Positions 10,075 to 23,900 of a DNA stretch of 64,000 bases are shown here, piece by piece. Positions within the stretch are counted from its first letter, which is position 1. Each line of letters begins with the position of its first letter. The translations under genes were made by a program, and so were the position numbers. Under the pieces are notes generated by a model. That model had not been told where the DNA came from, searched no databases, and was given only the letters and a program-made list of their open reading frames with translations. The stretch is from Stercorarius parasiticus (Eukaryota; Chordata; Aves; Charadriiformes; Stercorariidae): NCBI GenBank assembly GCA_013396915.1, contig VWZL01001357.1:1259-65258 (forward strand). The letters are read 5' to 3'.

Positions 10075-10600
10075 ACATCTTTGACTTCCTTGTAAATTCT
10101 TTTCCTACTTAGCCTTGACAAATGTTTTCAGTTTCTTAAGTTAAAGTACAAAGCATTTAATCTTCTCCTTTCATTTCATGTAAGAATACATTATTGCAAT
10201 TGGTGCAAGAGCATGTGTATGTTCATCAGGCACACATGCTTTGAGATACAACTCTTATTTTTCTTCCTTACTTTCTAAATATGTTGTTTTCATAAAATGT
10301 TATGGTACGTTCTTGCTAAATTCTCACAAGCAGCAGAAATATCATTTTACAGTAGTATGTTGAGTTAATTCAATATCTGCAAAAGAGCATCTAAACTTCT
10401 AGAGGAGTACTTTCAGCATCTGATAGGAACTAAATAACTTGTATAGAAAGTGTTAATGAGAGTAATTGTTATTGTAGCAGTAAAAGTTGAATTTGAGTTG
10501 AAGACAATGTTCTTAAATCAGCTGTTAATACACAGAATATTTATAAAATTTTTGAAATAAACGTTTTTGTTAATTTTGTGTGAAGTTTTGTAGGTATTTC
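10075..10600 (+). other. SIX6OS1: SIX6OS1 3' untranslated region (inferred)
   Basis: This AT-rich sequence follows the stop codon with no further exon-like frame. Its end is inferred from a canonical AATAAA at 10556-10561 followed within about 35 bases by a GT/T-rich stretch (tttttgttaattttgtgtg, then gttttgtaggta), as expected of a cleavage site. A second AATAAA at 11442-11447 could serve a longer transcript. No RNA evidence is available. Confidence 0.5.
10556..10561 (+). promoter_or_regulatory. Candidate poly(A) signal AATAAA of SIX6OS1
   Basis: A canonical hexamer 482 bases after the stop codon with a GT-rich element just downstream. It is the first AATAAA that I find after the last exon. 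Confidence 0.45.
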
Positions 10601-13600
10601 TTAATGTCAGAAGTTAAATAATGTCGCAATTGTAATATGTAGCATTTCGACTTCTGTCTTTCTAACTTGGAACACTGAAAGCAAGTTCCTTCCTCTTTAT
10701 ACAGTATCTTTCAAAAAAAGATATGAAAGCAGACAGTTCCAAAAGTCTAACTGTGGTCAGTACCAGTATATCCACTGGTCTTTCCCTGTGGAATGGCTGA
10801 CTGTGAAGATCTTATTTGGGGTAGTGTTTTAGGGTATGCTACTGGCAGATACTCTGAGGTCATTTAGAAAGCCGGGCAGTACAGTTTGTTTGCTCAGTTA
10901 TTCCATAACTGAAACTTTACTGTCTTCAGATGAATTCTGTCATCTGTTTCTCTGACATTACAGGCTGATGGTCAAGGCTGAAGGCTGAAGCGGGTGAAAT
11001 CATAATTCTAGGTCTTGCTGGATGTTTACTTACACAAATTTGGTAGGCTGATGAATAACATAGAAGAGAAAGCTACTTCAGAAAAGGCAGCCACTCAGTA
11101 TTTGTGATACTTCTCTGAGATCTAAGGGCATGAACTGCTTATAAACATGCACTGAAATTTTTCACTGCTATCTGTCAAATTCTGCCTAAAAATGATCCCT
11201 TGTTATTTTGCGTATAAGATCAATAGGAGTCGTGTTGCTGGATTGCTGAGACTAGCATGTATGTCACTGACCAATGTAATTTTGTTTTATCCTTTAGATA
11301 CCCACCTGACTGCATCCATCTCTGGTCTGAAAGTGTAGATAGAGATCCTCTTGTCTGTGTAGCAGGGGCTGTTTGAGAGCAAAGTGTTATTTGCTCATTA
11401 CCATTTGTTGTTTGCAGTTATTGCCCCTGTGGTGCTGATACAATAAATGGACTGTGTACTAGTTCCTCATTCCTCAATGCAGAGTCAGTAAATTTAATTT
11501 GTATCACTGTTCAAAGTGTGGAAAGCTAATTTAGCTGACTCTGGACTCCAGTAGATGAGGAACAGGTATTACACACATGACTACAACTTAACTAGGAACC
11601 AGTCACCTCCAGCAGTGGGATAGCAATGGCAGCTGGGAGCTGTAATCTCTTAAAAGCAGTGCAGCTGTCTGCAAAGTGGTAATATGGTTATACTGTGTAC
11701 TTCTACTGTGAATCCTTGGAGGTGGGGGTTGCCTTTTTGTTCTGTCCTTATAATGCACCTAGTAAAATAGAGTTCAGGTTCACAACTGAGCCCTAAGGTA
11801 ATAACAGTAAAAACCTCTCTTAAATAAGCAAAGCAGGGATTTGACTTTGAATCTTATATGAGTATGCTAACCAGAAGACAAATGTTTATTTAGGGCCCTG
11901 ATATCTTTACTGTTCCACTTAAGTTTTTAAAGACCTTTTTGACAGAAAACTGTTTGACTTGAAAATTCCTTGTAAAAGCTGGTGTACCACCCAGCATTAG
12001 GTCAGTGCTGGTTAAATACTTTATGTCACCATAACAGTAGGAAATATCATGATATTTGAATAAATCAACCTTTGAATTTGTTGAGTAAAATTTTTGAAGA
12101 GTGAAGAATGAAATTTGCACTCTTACCTGCTGCTGCCTGGAGGAAGACACTAATGCCTCAGTTTTCTTTCTCCCACAGAAATAATACCTATATGGAGATG
12201 TAATTTTTCTGAACAGAAATAACACAAAGAGCATTTCTCCACATTTGCCTTGTTGTGCAAAGTGGTCTTCCAGTAAAAAAGTTTTATTATAATTTGTGAG
12301 GTGATATAACACTTTGACTGGAGCCCCGTCTGCTATTTTACTGTTAATTTTACTGATGCATAAATGTACAGCATGCTTATAAACAGTCTGGGATATCTGG
12401 CTAACAAATAAGCAACAGCTGGACAGGTTTAATGCTAAAAAATTAATTTAGAAACTTGGAGGGAAAGCCTTCCAGCATTTGTGGGATATAGCATTTATTT
12501 TAATGTAGTGCTGTTTTATGGCTTCACACACCACCTTTGATATAAAATCAGATGTTCATCAAACTGTTCCCACTCAAAAATCATATTTTCATTTAAGAGC
12601 AATTTATTAATTTTTGGTAGCTTCGGTCTGAGTCTATCAATATAAAGCATATATGCACAGTGTAACATTCGTTAGGACAGATTTCATGATGCTGTTTATG
12701 TGTAATGCTTAAGGTGATAAAACCACAAGAGTGCCTTAATTTTATATCACAAAAACTGTTCGGTGTAAGTATGAATACGGCATGTAGTATTGTTAAAATT
12801 GGTTCTTTAGCATATTAGATTTTCAAGAATAACACTGTGTGAATACTTTGAGGGGGGAAAAACACATATACAGCATCACACTGTAGACTCATCTCATATA
12901 ATTGGTCACTCATTTTATGTGTAGGTTAGTGAGAACAACCAGAATTCTTGGTTGGAAAAACTGCGGTGATACAAGTGGCACAAAACCCATGGTATTGATT
13001 AGAGAACATTAAATGTAAGTAGTGGCTCTATTTCTAGCTACCTGTTAAGATTAATAGTAGGGTGCAAAAAATACCACCTGGATATTTAAACATCAAACAA
13101 TTAATTAAAACCCTGGTTTCAGTTGGAACTGTTCACAGTCTGAGTTGCAGTTTTTCCATGCAATTCAAGAAAGTTACTGCACTGAACCCCATTGAAATTC
13201 TGTACATGGTTGCCTGCCCAGTTTGGGCCCTATACAAAGAAAAAATTTCTATTTCATTTTTCAGTTCAAGACTATGAACATAATTAAAACTTAAATTTGG
13301 AAGTAAAGGGATGTCACTGCATACATGTGGGCAAATGCAAACTTTGGGGGCAGGGTTAGAAGAATCATGGCATCATAAGAAAACAATCTTACACTATAAC
13401 ATTAATACGCTTAAACATTTCAAGGAAATAAGCTTTAAGTGCTACTTATTGCAACAGATTGGAATGTGTAGACTTACAGTATTAGATGGTAGTAATCTCC
13501 CCAGTGCAAGGCTGATTGCATGGGTAGCAAGAGTTGGCTAATCCTTTTCAGCCAATGGCATAAAACAAGGATTAGTTTTTCATTTACTGCCACTGAGTGG

Positions 13601-14580
13601 GTCATTAGGATCCAAAGACACTAATGAGCCTGAACAGGCAATTGGATTCCGGTTTCAAAGTTACGGGCTAGTTCAAAATGAGATGCTTGTGTCTTTTAAT
13701 GATTTAAAACATCATGTTTCAGTGACCTTTTTCCCGAAAAAAATGAGTGAAGGATATAACCATGGAACACAAACCTGGAATGTTGACTTTTTCTTTTGGA
13801 GCTTGAGTTTTTGCCAGATTTGTTGCCTTAGAGGCTGAATGGCTCATTTAGAAATATCTCTGTTGCCTTGCTTTTTTATGTTCTGCTCTTGATGTCTCCA
13901 GAGTTGACACAAGTCACATGCAATCAAGTCTATATTCCTGGTGGACAGGCACTGTCCTAATATTCTCTGACTCACACCCAGGTTGTTTGCAGCTCAGCAG
14001 TTCTGCTTCCAGACACATCACTTTGTGTTCTGATGCTAACATCTTGCTGAGAAATTGCCTCTTGGCATGTTGTTGCTTGAGTCCTGCACCTTGCTTGATT
14101 TGATGTGAAGATGATGCTCTTTTTAGCACTTGCAACACATTACCTTTGGAAAGGTAAGTTTTACCCCCCCACCTTGCTACATCCCAGATTTTCTTCTTTT
14201 CAGTAATCACTTGAGTTCAGCGATAAGAGATAGCTTGTATTTGGTTTCATTCAAATCAAAAGATGCTGACAAAAGGGTATAAAAGAAAATATCAAAGGGA
14301 CATTTCCACATTAATAGACTGTTAAAACATGTACAAAAGGCAAATACTTTGACTGTTATAATTCCCTAGGAGAAATAATGTCAAATGTTTTAATAACATG
14401 AACTTAATGTTCTGTATTGTACCACAATCCACAAAGCAGCCACAAAATTATTTCACACAGCACAGGACTTACTCCATAGTCCTTTGAGACATGGGTTGGG
14501 AAAAATCAGGGGAAGAAGTGTAGGGTTAAGTAAAAAAAGTTCTTGCTAGTGGGGAACCAGCTATTACGACTGGTGGGAAG
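10601..14580. other. Intergenic DNA downstream of SIX6OS1; nothing recognised
   Basis: AT-rich unique-looking sequence. It includes a second AATAAA at 11442-11447 and scattered short frames (the longest about 140 codons, minus strand near 11.9-12.3 kb) without any recognisable domain, start context or splice structure. I see no gene. Confidence 0.55.
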
Positions 14581-14624
14581 CTTGGTAGTTGACAGTCCAT
14601 GAATCTTGGTAGTTGACAGTCCAT
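14581..14624. repeat. Exact tandem duplication of a 20-base segment
   Basis: cttggtagttgacagtccat occurs twice, at 14581-14600 and 14605-14624, separated by gaat (24-base unit). The copies are identical, which points to a recent event. Confidence 0.9.
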
Positions 14625-17600
14625 ACTGAAACTCAGTTTGGAGCTTGCAGTTCTTATCTGCTCCCTTCTGCTGTAGCAGGACTGCCTTGAGCTAAGTGTG
14701 GTCTCTTGCTGCTTTTTTCTTTTTCTTGAGGCACGTGTTTGGCTAGTTTACTATTTCCACAAAATGCATGGTGCTGTGATCAGTGATGTTGCTCACTGCC
14801 ACAGATGCCGTGGGCTCATGCCCAGTAGCTATGAGTATCAGAAGTGATTAAAAATGTTCCTTAACAATTATCCACAAAATCCTTTGCAAGCAATATTTCC
14901 ATTATATCTCAGGGAGGTACCAAGCCTTTGAAGCACCCAAGCAGGACTGGTGTGCGCCACAGTTTCAAATTATGCCACATGGGTTGACAAATGTCACCAG
15001 ATACAGTATGTACTTCAAGGTGATTTTTTTGCCTTGGGAATCTTGCCCCAAACACTTGACCAGTCATGTTTCTCACTGCTACATATATTGAAGGAGTTAT
15101 CATACACAGCTGCCTATTTGTTTTTTCTCCCTCACAGTTGGAAGAGGCTCTCAGAAATATGCCAGTTATTGTGGATGCGATTTTAGAAGTGAGATGTTAA
15201 ACTAAGGCCCTGACCACCTGTGCTCATTGCAGACCCATTGCTTGCCACTGCTGTTGTTTTGTTGTGAGAAGAGTGATGCAGAGCATGGCTTTTTAGGTTT
15301 ATTTTTTTTTCCATCTTTAACTAATACTTGTGACTCATCATCGGAGGCCAAAGAGCAGTAGAGTTCTGATAAAAAAGATGTAAATCACAGATTATGTGGA
15401 AAACCAACACTGAACACAGAGGTGCTTTTAAACCCATGATGGCCATACATCCAGAGGACTTAAGCTGGTTATTTGAAGTAGGTCCTGACTTCCTGTAAAC
15501 TTCCACTTTACCTTGGATTGTGCTCTTACAGGTTTCAAAAAAATAGACCTTTTTTTTTTCCTAGCACAGGAGAAGTATTCTGATTGCAAAAACAGCGCGA
15601 TAACTGTTGGATAGATTTTTCTGCTTTAAGCTAACTTCACAGACCTGAGAGCTATGAGAGTGGCATTATGCTTTGGTGTTTGGGGGGGTTGATGATGTTG
15701 CTGCATAAGCCTGTAATTCTCATTTGCCAATTACAAATTAATATAGTATGGTGGTGACTAAAAATTACAATCTGCTGAGTGCTTGGGGCCACATATGGTA
15801 AGAATGTAGTGTTATCATTTGTGGACAGAGTCGTATCAAAATTACCAATTGTAGTAACAATTTGTTGAAGAATTGTTTAAAAAAGCCAATAATTTAATGG
15901 ACATAAGAGATTAATTGTCTAGATTTCTCTTTTAAATAGTCCTGAAATATTCTTGCTGCTTTTCAGTAAGACACTTAGATTACCTGTCTTGTGTTGCATT
16001 GGAACTGTGGAGCTGCCTTAGGTGACTATATTGTCACGTTGTCACAGTCATTGAGAATCTCACAATCCCCAGTAACATAATGAGGAACTGAGTCTGGGAT
16101 TGGATTGTTGAGGGACATCAGGTTGTTGCAGACTTCCTGCAAGCAGGATCACAGGCAAGAATGTTAGCTCAGATCTTCTGAAACTGTTGCTACTGCCTGA
16201 CCCACTGAACTATCTGTGGGTAAGGACATTTATCTCTGTGGATGTCAAAGAAATATTCCCAGGAGCTACACATCCGTATAAAATAATTGAAAATATTAAT
16301 GGTAGGCAAGAGATTTTTGTGCTAGCATGAAGGGACTGTGAGGTTCTTTTCTGAAGAATCAGAAATATTACGTCAGAATGATGAGATACAGATAAACTTC
16401 CTTTGTACGTAGTGCATCTGTTGGTTTGGCCTAAAGTCTATGCACTGCCTGTGTCACTACGATAACCAGGGTTTGCTGGGGTATGGAAGATCCACATGTA
16501 CCGTCTGCTGCTCATGTTGCTGTGCTGATTTTGTGGAAGAGGGAAGGCACAGATGAGTTCCTGTGTTGCTGAAATTGCTTTAGCGTTACCTTTGGCATGT
16601 CTGTGATACACAGCAAAACCAAAGGGTTGAAGCATAAGTCTTTTTCAATATGTAAATTACATGTTCATGGCAGCGTAAGGCTGGCAGCAGCATACGCTGC
16701 TTTGCATGTTTATTGCAGCTAGCTCACATATTGCAGTGTCAATATTTTAACAGAGAACATTTTACGTCACAAAAAGAAAAAAAAAGAAAGATGGTCCAGT
16801 GGATACTATATGTATTTCAGTTCCCTTTATTGAGTTTTATCTGAGCTGACACTACTGGAATAAAGTAGATTGTCAAAGTCTGGGAAAAGTGCTTTTATCA
16901 TTTGCAAGTATTGGCATAAAGTAAAATAATGATTCGAATTTCTGTTTTCTGTCTTTTGTGGCTTACATTGTCAGTTGTGGTGATGTTTTTGACAAGGGAG
17001 TGCTGCTGGGTTAGTGATTTCTTCCAGAGCTTCAGAAATAGTTAAGTTATCTGTTATTATCATCATATCAAGACTGACAGTTGATGGTTAGTGCTTATAT
17101 ATTGTCTTTGTAAATTACAAAATGAAGTTAGGAGCATCAAATGCATCTCTCTGCTTTTATAAGGTTGATTCCATGTACTTATATTCAGACTTGGTAAAAT
17201 TCTTGGAACTTTTTACGTTGTGCAAAACAACTTCAGAGAATAAGTTAGGGTTTTTTTTTCTGTAATAAAGCAGGGAAGATAAAAATGCTGTGCTGAGCAT
17301 GTCTCTTGAAAACTTGTAATGTTTTGGAAATGCTTAGATCTCTGCAAGTTCCTGAGCGGAAGTTGTTTTTAGAAAAAATGTGTGCTTCTGTTCCTGGTTT
17401 TCTCATGTATTACAGTACAGTGACTCTAACGCTATTGTAGTTTTATAACCTAATGATCTACACAGGTAACCTTTAACTGTATGTTAAATTGCCCTAGCTG
17501 AAGCACTGATCCTTATAATTGCAATGTAGATATGTGGAGTTACGAAGTATAAACGGTGTGACTATGGTACTGGCAAAATAAAACAATAATTACTGCTAAA

Positions 17601-18028
17601 TCATTTCGATAAATATGGCAGAGATTTCAGGAACTGTGTAATACTCATCCAAAACTTAGTTTTATGCAGTCAATTACTCCTAAATAAAAAATAGGTTAAC
17701 TTACTTATTCACTGTCTGTAAGAAATGGATAAACTTCGTGTAAATATTCCTAGTTGGGAAACCATCGCTGCTGTTAGGACTCAAAGGACTGATTTGAGAG
17801 AAATCCTTCCTGTTCTCCTTTCATCAGTGGAAGCAAGCATGTGTCTGAATTACTTTGCAGTTATATCTGGGAGACCTATGTAGCAATTATCATTTATATT
17901 ACAGGAGTGTCCACAGGGTACAGCTTCATTTAGGGCCTCATTATGTTATGCACAATGGGAGAGAGTCCAAGCCTTAAACGTTTTCCAGTTTAAAAAGACT
18001 GGATAGACAATGATGAGCTGGATCACAA
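14625..18028. other. Intergenic DNA; nothing recognised
   Basis: No coding exon, RNA gene or datable transposon could be identified. The short open frames here have no family resemblance. The segment near 16.02-16.22 kb has a repeat-like feel but I could not assign it to a family. Confidence 0.5.
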
Positions 18029-18135
18029 AATGCTGAGTGCTTCCCCTCAGGTGCTGAGTGCGTTTGACTTCCAGTGAAGTGGGTGGGACTCCAATAGGAG
18101 TTAAAGTTGCTTAGCACCTCTCAGTACTGGTCAGT
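18029..18135. repeat. Ancient palindromic 'tgctgag...cttagcacct' repeat
   Basis: tgctgagtgcttcccctcag is followed by gacttccagtgaagtggg and ttgcttagcacctctcag. This is an imperfect inverted repeat with the (A/G)CTCAGCACC...GACTT(C/A)A(G/A)TG...GCTCAGCACCTC layout that I know as a widespread old repeat in sauropsid genomes, probably a MITE-like or LINE-tail relic. It is strongly diverged. Confidence 0.45.
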
Positions 18136-21100
18136 TCGCTCCATCAAGCCTGTAGGACTCATTAAAAAAGAAAATTTAAACTTTAATAATAACAACCAAT
18201 TGCACCCTTCCCCCCTGCTAGTTTTATAGCATCTGTGGAGGGGAAAAAGCCTTAAAATAAATACTAGGCATTTGGAAACTGTGACAGTTGGAAATAAAAC
18301 AGAATTCCTCTCACTGGCCAGGTTTTGTTAGGATGTCTCAGGAAAGCATCATGCACCAAATTCAAACTGGGCCATTTCCACTAGATCAATGTTACTGACA
18401 AGCCATGCTCTGAGCAGAGTTGTCATCAACAACTTAAGCTAGGAGAAATTTATAAAATCTGAAAAACAGCAGCTTTCAAAGCGTTGAACGTCCTTTCAAG
18501 TGCATGTCAAGCTATAAAGATGATAAAAGAGCACATCTGATGAGGGAAAGAGAGGCAAATGGCAAGAAGGAAAAAGTAATGGAAAAAAGATAGACTGACA
18601 ATTAGTGCCAGAGATATAACACATTTGTTCCTTCTTACACCCAGATTGTATGTAAGACTATAGGTAAAATTAATCAACGTCTGCATGCTCCAGTGCTTTC
18701 AGAGCTGGATTCAGGCAGAGTAAGGTAGATCTGTGGCACAGGTGTACGTAGTCCAGCATTTATCGTGTTTTATTATCTCAGCAGTAGTCCACGTGCAGGC
18801 CAGTGTCCGTCAGCTTAAAAGATACTGCAGTCCACAGCATTGTGTCAGGTAAGTGGCCTGGGAAGCTGGCTTTATTTTTCCTGTAGTAAATACCATCTCT
18901 GTTGGGGTTATTTTTATTGTCATTACTACAGTCAGCATTACAGCTTCTGGCAGCTGTTGTGGGAGGTGAAAAGAAGGCGATCCATATGGCGCTGCATATC
19001 GTATCAAAGGCGTCTTGCGTTTGGGAAGATTCTTACAAATGTCAATGATGGGTCATTTAAGGCCTGATTTTATTTCAGCAAAGTCAATGGGGATTTTGGC
19101 GTTTATTAGTAGGAGCAGAAACAAAACCTTAATCCCTAACAATTCTGTTTGTATTACATTATTCACAGAGCGTCACAGATGTGCACAGTATACTGTGAAA
19201 AACACAGGATCATATGCTGCCGTCACCTGCTCTCCCGCAGCAGTGGGACTGAAGGCAGGGTGGACCTGCAGACAGGCAGGCTTGGGCCACTGTTTTAGGC
19301 CACCAGTTTCATTTTTTCCATCACCCGTGAGAGAAAATAAATTTTGGGGAAGTAGATGTGATTCACTAAACGTATTTATGCCACCCCCAGTCTCACTGCT
19401 GATGAACTCTCAAGATGCTGAGAGTATCACTTGGCCAGATGCGATGTTAGTTACTGTATGTGTCATAAGATCTGGGCCAGAATGACAGGCATTTACAAAC
19501 AGAGCGAAAGGGAGAGCGTTTAAACAGAGGCTGAAGCAGGGGAGGACAAGCAGGAAAACAGAAATAAGCAAGAAAAGCAGGATATCAGGAAAAGAACAGG
19601 ATCACAAAGTGCGAAGAAGGAACACCGAGTGGGAAAGCAGATCCTAAAATGGGTCCTGTTAATTCCAGCTGAGTCACTTTTCTTTGGCCCAAATGCTGTA
19701 CCCCCTCAGTGTCTCCTTGCTGTGCATTGTCTCCAGCGGGTGCTGGGCACTACTCTGAGGATGTGGCCAACTACTGCTAGGCAGGGACCTCTGCTTTCTT
19801 ACCACTTACTGTTAGGACTTCAATGGCCGATTACGTCAACTTACGTGGGCAGTGATCTGAGGAGACGCTGAAGTAAAGACATGGCTAGTAAAACCATTGC
19901 TGAGATGGACAGTAGCAAAGAAGTTTGGAAATCCCAATGCAGAGATGTCTATGCCTGTGTGCTTCCACTTACGTAACTCTCCTGTTGTACAAAGTGCCAG
20001 CCCCGGCACCCGATGCTGCCGTGTCAGCCTGGTTTGACCATGGCATAAAGTATCTTTTCATTTGGTGTTTGCTTACAAACTGCCTCATTGTTCTGCAGTG
20101 TTGACCTGAACATGCCAAAGTGGTTGCTCTTCGTTTGTGAAGTGGGCTGCACTTAATCTAGGCACTGCTCCAGCCTGACAGGCTCTGCTAAAATTGATTT
20201 CTGCATCTGAGCTACTTGCACGCTGCTAGAACAGGACTCATGCCTGGCCAGCTCCTTGTATATACAGTCAGGAATGCAAGGACACTCAGAGCATCACGGA
20301 CGGAGGATGCCTGCGTCACTGGGGTGGGATATTTGTGACGGAGGGAGCCAATCCCCTGAACTCAGAGCTTACTTCCTTCTCTGTCTCCTTGTGACAGCTA
20401 GAGGTACCAGCTGATTTCAGCAAATTAATTTGGTGACAGAGTTATCCAAAAGCAGTGGTATTTTTTATCGTATGGTAAATTTCTTTCATGTAATGAGTTT
20501 GTTTAATAAGAAGCCAAATGTTAACTGAGTCTACTTACATCCCTGATACTTTCTCAGAGCCTTGGAAAGTAGAGCAAGGACAAAGCGCATGTTGCTTTTC
20601 AGCTTTGTTCTTCTTGCCAATACTTATAGCATGGTGTAAGTACCACTCACACTCGACGGCCAGCAGACCTAGCGGTTCACGCGTTCGTGATCGACAAGGA
20701 CATCATCTCCATAAACTGAATATGTGCAAGCACAGGCGTGTGCCGCCTGACAAACAGCAGTGTGATCCCTGTTCCACACTCTTCAGTTGTCGGCCTCTTA
20801 CTTCCCAAAGCACGTGTGGATATAAGAAGGTGCAGTGCTAGGGCAGAGTCTAAATAAACTGCTGAATGAATGTAAAGCCACTAACATCTTTGTGTGTTAG
20901 TGACATTAAATAAATTCCTAATTAGAACAACTGTAAATGCAGCATCACCATTTCTGGAGCCAGTCCTATTTTATTAAGGTCAGTGGCCAAGCTCCAAATT
21001 TATTTGTTTTATTTAGTCTCTGGAGGGCTGGATCTGTCACTGGACCAGCCACTAGTTTTCCTTTATCTCTGTTCTCAATGGGAAAAATTAGCGTGTTACT

Positions 21101-23140
21101 GATGGCTTTGTTTTTATCATTATTATTTTTATGTGCTACAAGGTCTGTAAGAAGAGATAATGTCTTTTATTAGATTGAACAAGTTGGAAAAAAGCTAACA
21201 GTTAATTTGACTTAGCAGCAGTTGTACTGGTGCATCTTTTGGTTGTTTAGACTGAAAATTGAACAGGGCATAATTAATCTCTTACTGGGAGTGGGCTGAA
21301 TGGCCGTTACACAAAGTTTTAAGTCTCTGAATGTACAGTCACGATTCTGTTAAAGCTGAGTTACGATCTTAGTAATACAAAAGCACAACTCATCCCAGGA
21401 TTCCCAGTGAAAGCAGACCCATACGCCACCACCCCATTTCTCCACGGATGTGTCCAGCCTGTCTCTTTGACTTTGTCTCTTTCCATTCCCTCTTTTCATA
21501 CCTTGGCAGCTTTTCCCACTCTTTCATAAAGGCTGAACTTGTAATTTGCAAAACTGATTCCTGTGTCTAGCATCAGGGAGGGATTTCGTAAATGCCTCTG
21601 CATATTTCTTTTCAAGGTGTCATCTGAAAACATCTTTTCTCCCCATGATTAATATCCACTGTGCTGCAGTGCTGTCTCCAAGGATTGTTCAAACTGACTC
21701 TAAGGTGAAAAAGTCTGTGGATGTAGCACTAGAGGGGAGCACCCAGGGCACTGACTCCACTGCTGCCGCCTAAGCCTGTGATTAAAGCTGTGCAGGAGAT
21801 GGAAGGTTTTATGACAGGTTTTGACACTGTGAAATATTACCTTTCTTCTGTGTTGCAGAAGAGGAGTAGTTTTCCACAAGGAAAATGTTTTATGGATGTC
21901 TAGGGTCAGTTGAAACATTTTTATTTCAAGTATTTAAAAACTAGATTTCTTTACAGCGTACAAAATACAAAAGCTGCAACGACAATCTGAAAACCAAGTT
22001 CTGTGACTCTAGCCAGATCTGGTAAACCTTTCAGTGCTGATGGAAAACAAAATATTCCAGCTGATGTTGACTCTCTTCATATCTTGCTGATCAGCTTTTC
22101 TTGCAAAGCATTGTGAGAAATACTTAGATTTCTTACCAGAATCAAGATTTGTCAGAAATATATGCATGCTTAGGCCAGCATGAAGCTTGCTCTGAGCTGT
22201 CTGCTCTGGTTGCTGCTCCCATTTGCTCTCCAGGAGAGCAGTGTCCTCTGACCATGGCTGAGTATTTGCTGCAGAGGTGGCAGAGGAACAGCTATTCTTG
22301 GCTGTGGAAATGCGGATCCCTGTCAGTGCAGGACATTTTTAACTTAAATGGTTAAGACGCAACCAATGCTTCTTATTGCCCGTGCTGGATTGCTATGCCT
22401 AGGATGTGTAACTGTCTTGTTACGCATCCTAGATACATTTTTCCATATCTAAAACATCATAAGCATTCATAGGACAAGCTATTGTTAATAAATACAGCGA
22501 AGCTGTGCTGAGCTTTTAGCTCCCAGAATTTCAGGTGGAAACCTGGTGAAAGGGATTCTAAGCATTGGTTGAGAAAACTTCGGGGTTTTTTTTATTCACG
22601 AGGGATATAATCTTTCTTTCCCAGGGAAAGACATAGTCTTTCTAAAGCTATTGGCAAGAATAGCCAACACTGTTCAATGGGATGTTTAACCAAAGGTGTA
22701 TATTCATGCTGGAGCCCTAACCTTCCTGGGCACAACTGCCCACCTCTCCTGTGTATTTGGAACTGCTGTGGGTACTGCGGGCATGATCCTGGTCAGATCA
22801 GCCTTTCTTCCTAGCACCAGACTGATAGAAATGGTCCCCTGTCTCCCTAACAAAGTAAATAAACTCTTATATATAGAATACATTAAAGGTGATGACATAC
22901 TGTTAGATCATACTTCCTATATCACAACAACCTTCCCTTCCGCCAGAACACCTCTGAGACTGATCTTTTCTTAGACTGCGTACATCAACCCACTGACAAT
23001 GTTTCCAAGATCAGCTCACCTCGTACATGAACAAAACAAACCAGATTTTGATCTACTTTCATTATGTTTTGTGAGTGTGCACAACATAATTTTAAATAAG
23101 CTTATCCTACTCAGAAAGAAAAAAACATTCCTACCACAGT
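18136..23140. other. Intergenic DNA; no gene supported
   Basis: Contains the possible relic at 19.06 kb and chance open frames at 19015-19485, 20518-20841 and 22696-22974. None shows a domain, conserved-looking repeat structure or exon borders that link to another frame. Confidence 0.5.
19061..19100. repeat. Possible relic of ancient 'GGCCTGATTTT...AAAGTCAATGGG' repeat
   Basis: ggcctgattttatttcagca followed by aagtcaatggggattttggc resembles the core of an old amniote repeat family. It is short and diverged, so the assignment is tentative. It lies within a 156-codon chance frame (19015-19485). Confidence 0.35.
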
Positions 23141-23260
23141 TTAGGTAAACCAAGCAATTATTCTGTTACTAAGTGTAATTAATGCCTAATGATTTGCTTT
23201 GATTAATAGGACAATCAGCATCTGCTCCTAGAAATAGGGATTAGTAACCCAAGCCGTCTC
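23141..23260. promoter_or_regulatory. Candidate conserved block with homeodomain-type cores
   Basis: Within about 60 bases (23156-23210) it has caattattctg, gtaattaatgcctaatg and tttgattaatagg, a dense set of TAAT/ATTA cores. This composition is typical of developmental enhancers, and SIX-cluster enhancers are plausible in this neighbourhood. This is an inference from motif density only; AT-rich DNA gives such cores by chance. Confidence 0.25.
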
Positions 23261-23699
23261 TAATAGGTAGGGGGTTCTTTTGTACTAAGATCAATTTTTC
23301 CACATTCATCTCAAAGCGGAAAAGTCCTGTGCTATATTCTAAAAGCAGAATAAAGCGAAGGTAGTATATTTTTTAAAGACTATAGAGAACACTTTATAAT
23401 GTCTTCATGATTTTGTGGGTTTGAGTGAAATCCATGCATGTCCATCCTTTAAGAAAGAAATTACTTTGATCTAATTCTCTGGCAATTTTTATAGGCAAAG
23501 TTACAGCCAAAGCATTTAAGATTTTGCATCTTCTAGGCAGTAGAGGCATCTCCTGGAATAGATATTCTGGAATTTGATATTTCTGTGTTGCTGATTACTG
23601 CTAAATATTTCCTCAATTTAGGAAACAATGGAATGGTATTTTTTAGAGATAATAGTTATTTTTCTTAATCTTCTGATTAGTTTCTCGATTTTTTTTGCT

Positions 23700-23900
23700 G
23701 TGTGGCTGAAGAATTACAACATACAATGAAGCTGCAAGGCTAATCATTCTTTATCGTCTCCTATTGATCCTGAAGACAGAGATGGAGTACAGTTAGATGC
23801 GAGCACTAATCCAATCGTATAACAGACATCCCCATATGGTTAGTCACCGGCTTTGCCTTAAGCCAATCAATAATCACTTTGATGAAGAAAAATAAATTTA
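23700..23900. promoter_or_regulatory. Candidate conserved noncoding block
   Basis: Mixed-composition sequence with taatcattc, ctattgatcctg, actaatccaatcg and caatcaataatcactttgatg. These include TAATCC/TAATCA cores (OTX/SIX-like) and an ATTGAT-type core. No repeat or coding frame explains it. Support is weak without alignment. Confidence 0.22.

Noticed and set aside
11890..12312. 140-codon minus-strand frame downstream of SIX6OS1
   Set aside because: No domain or exon partners; the composition is like the surrounding intergenic DNA.
19015..19485. 156-codon plus-strand frame
   Set aside because: It overlaps a likely ancient repeat relic (19061-19100) and has no recognisable domain.
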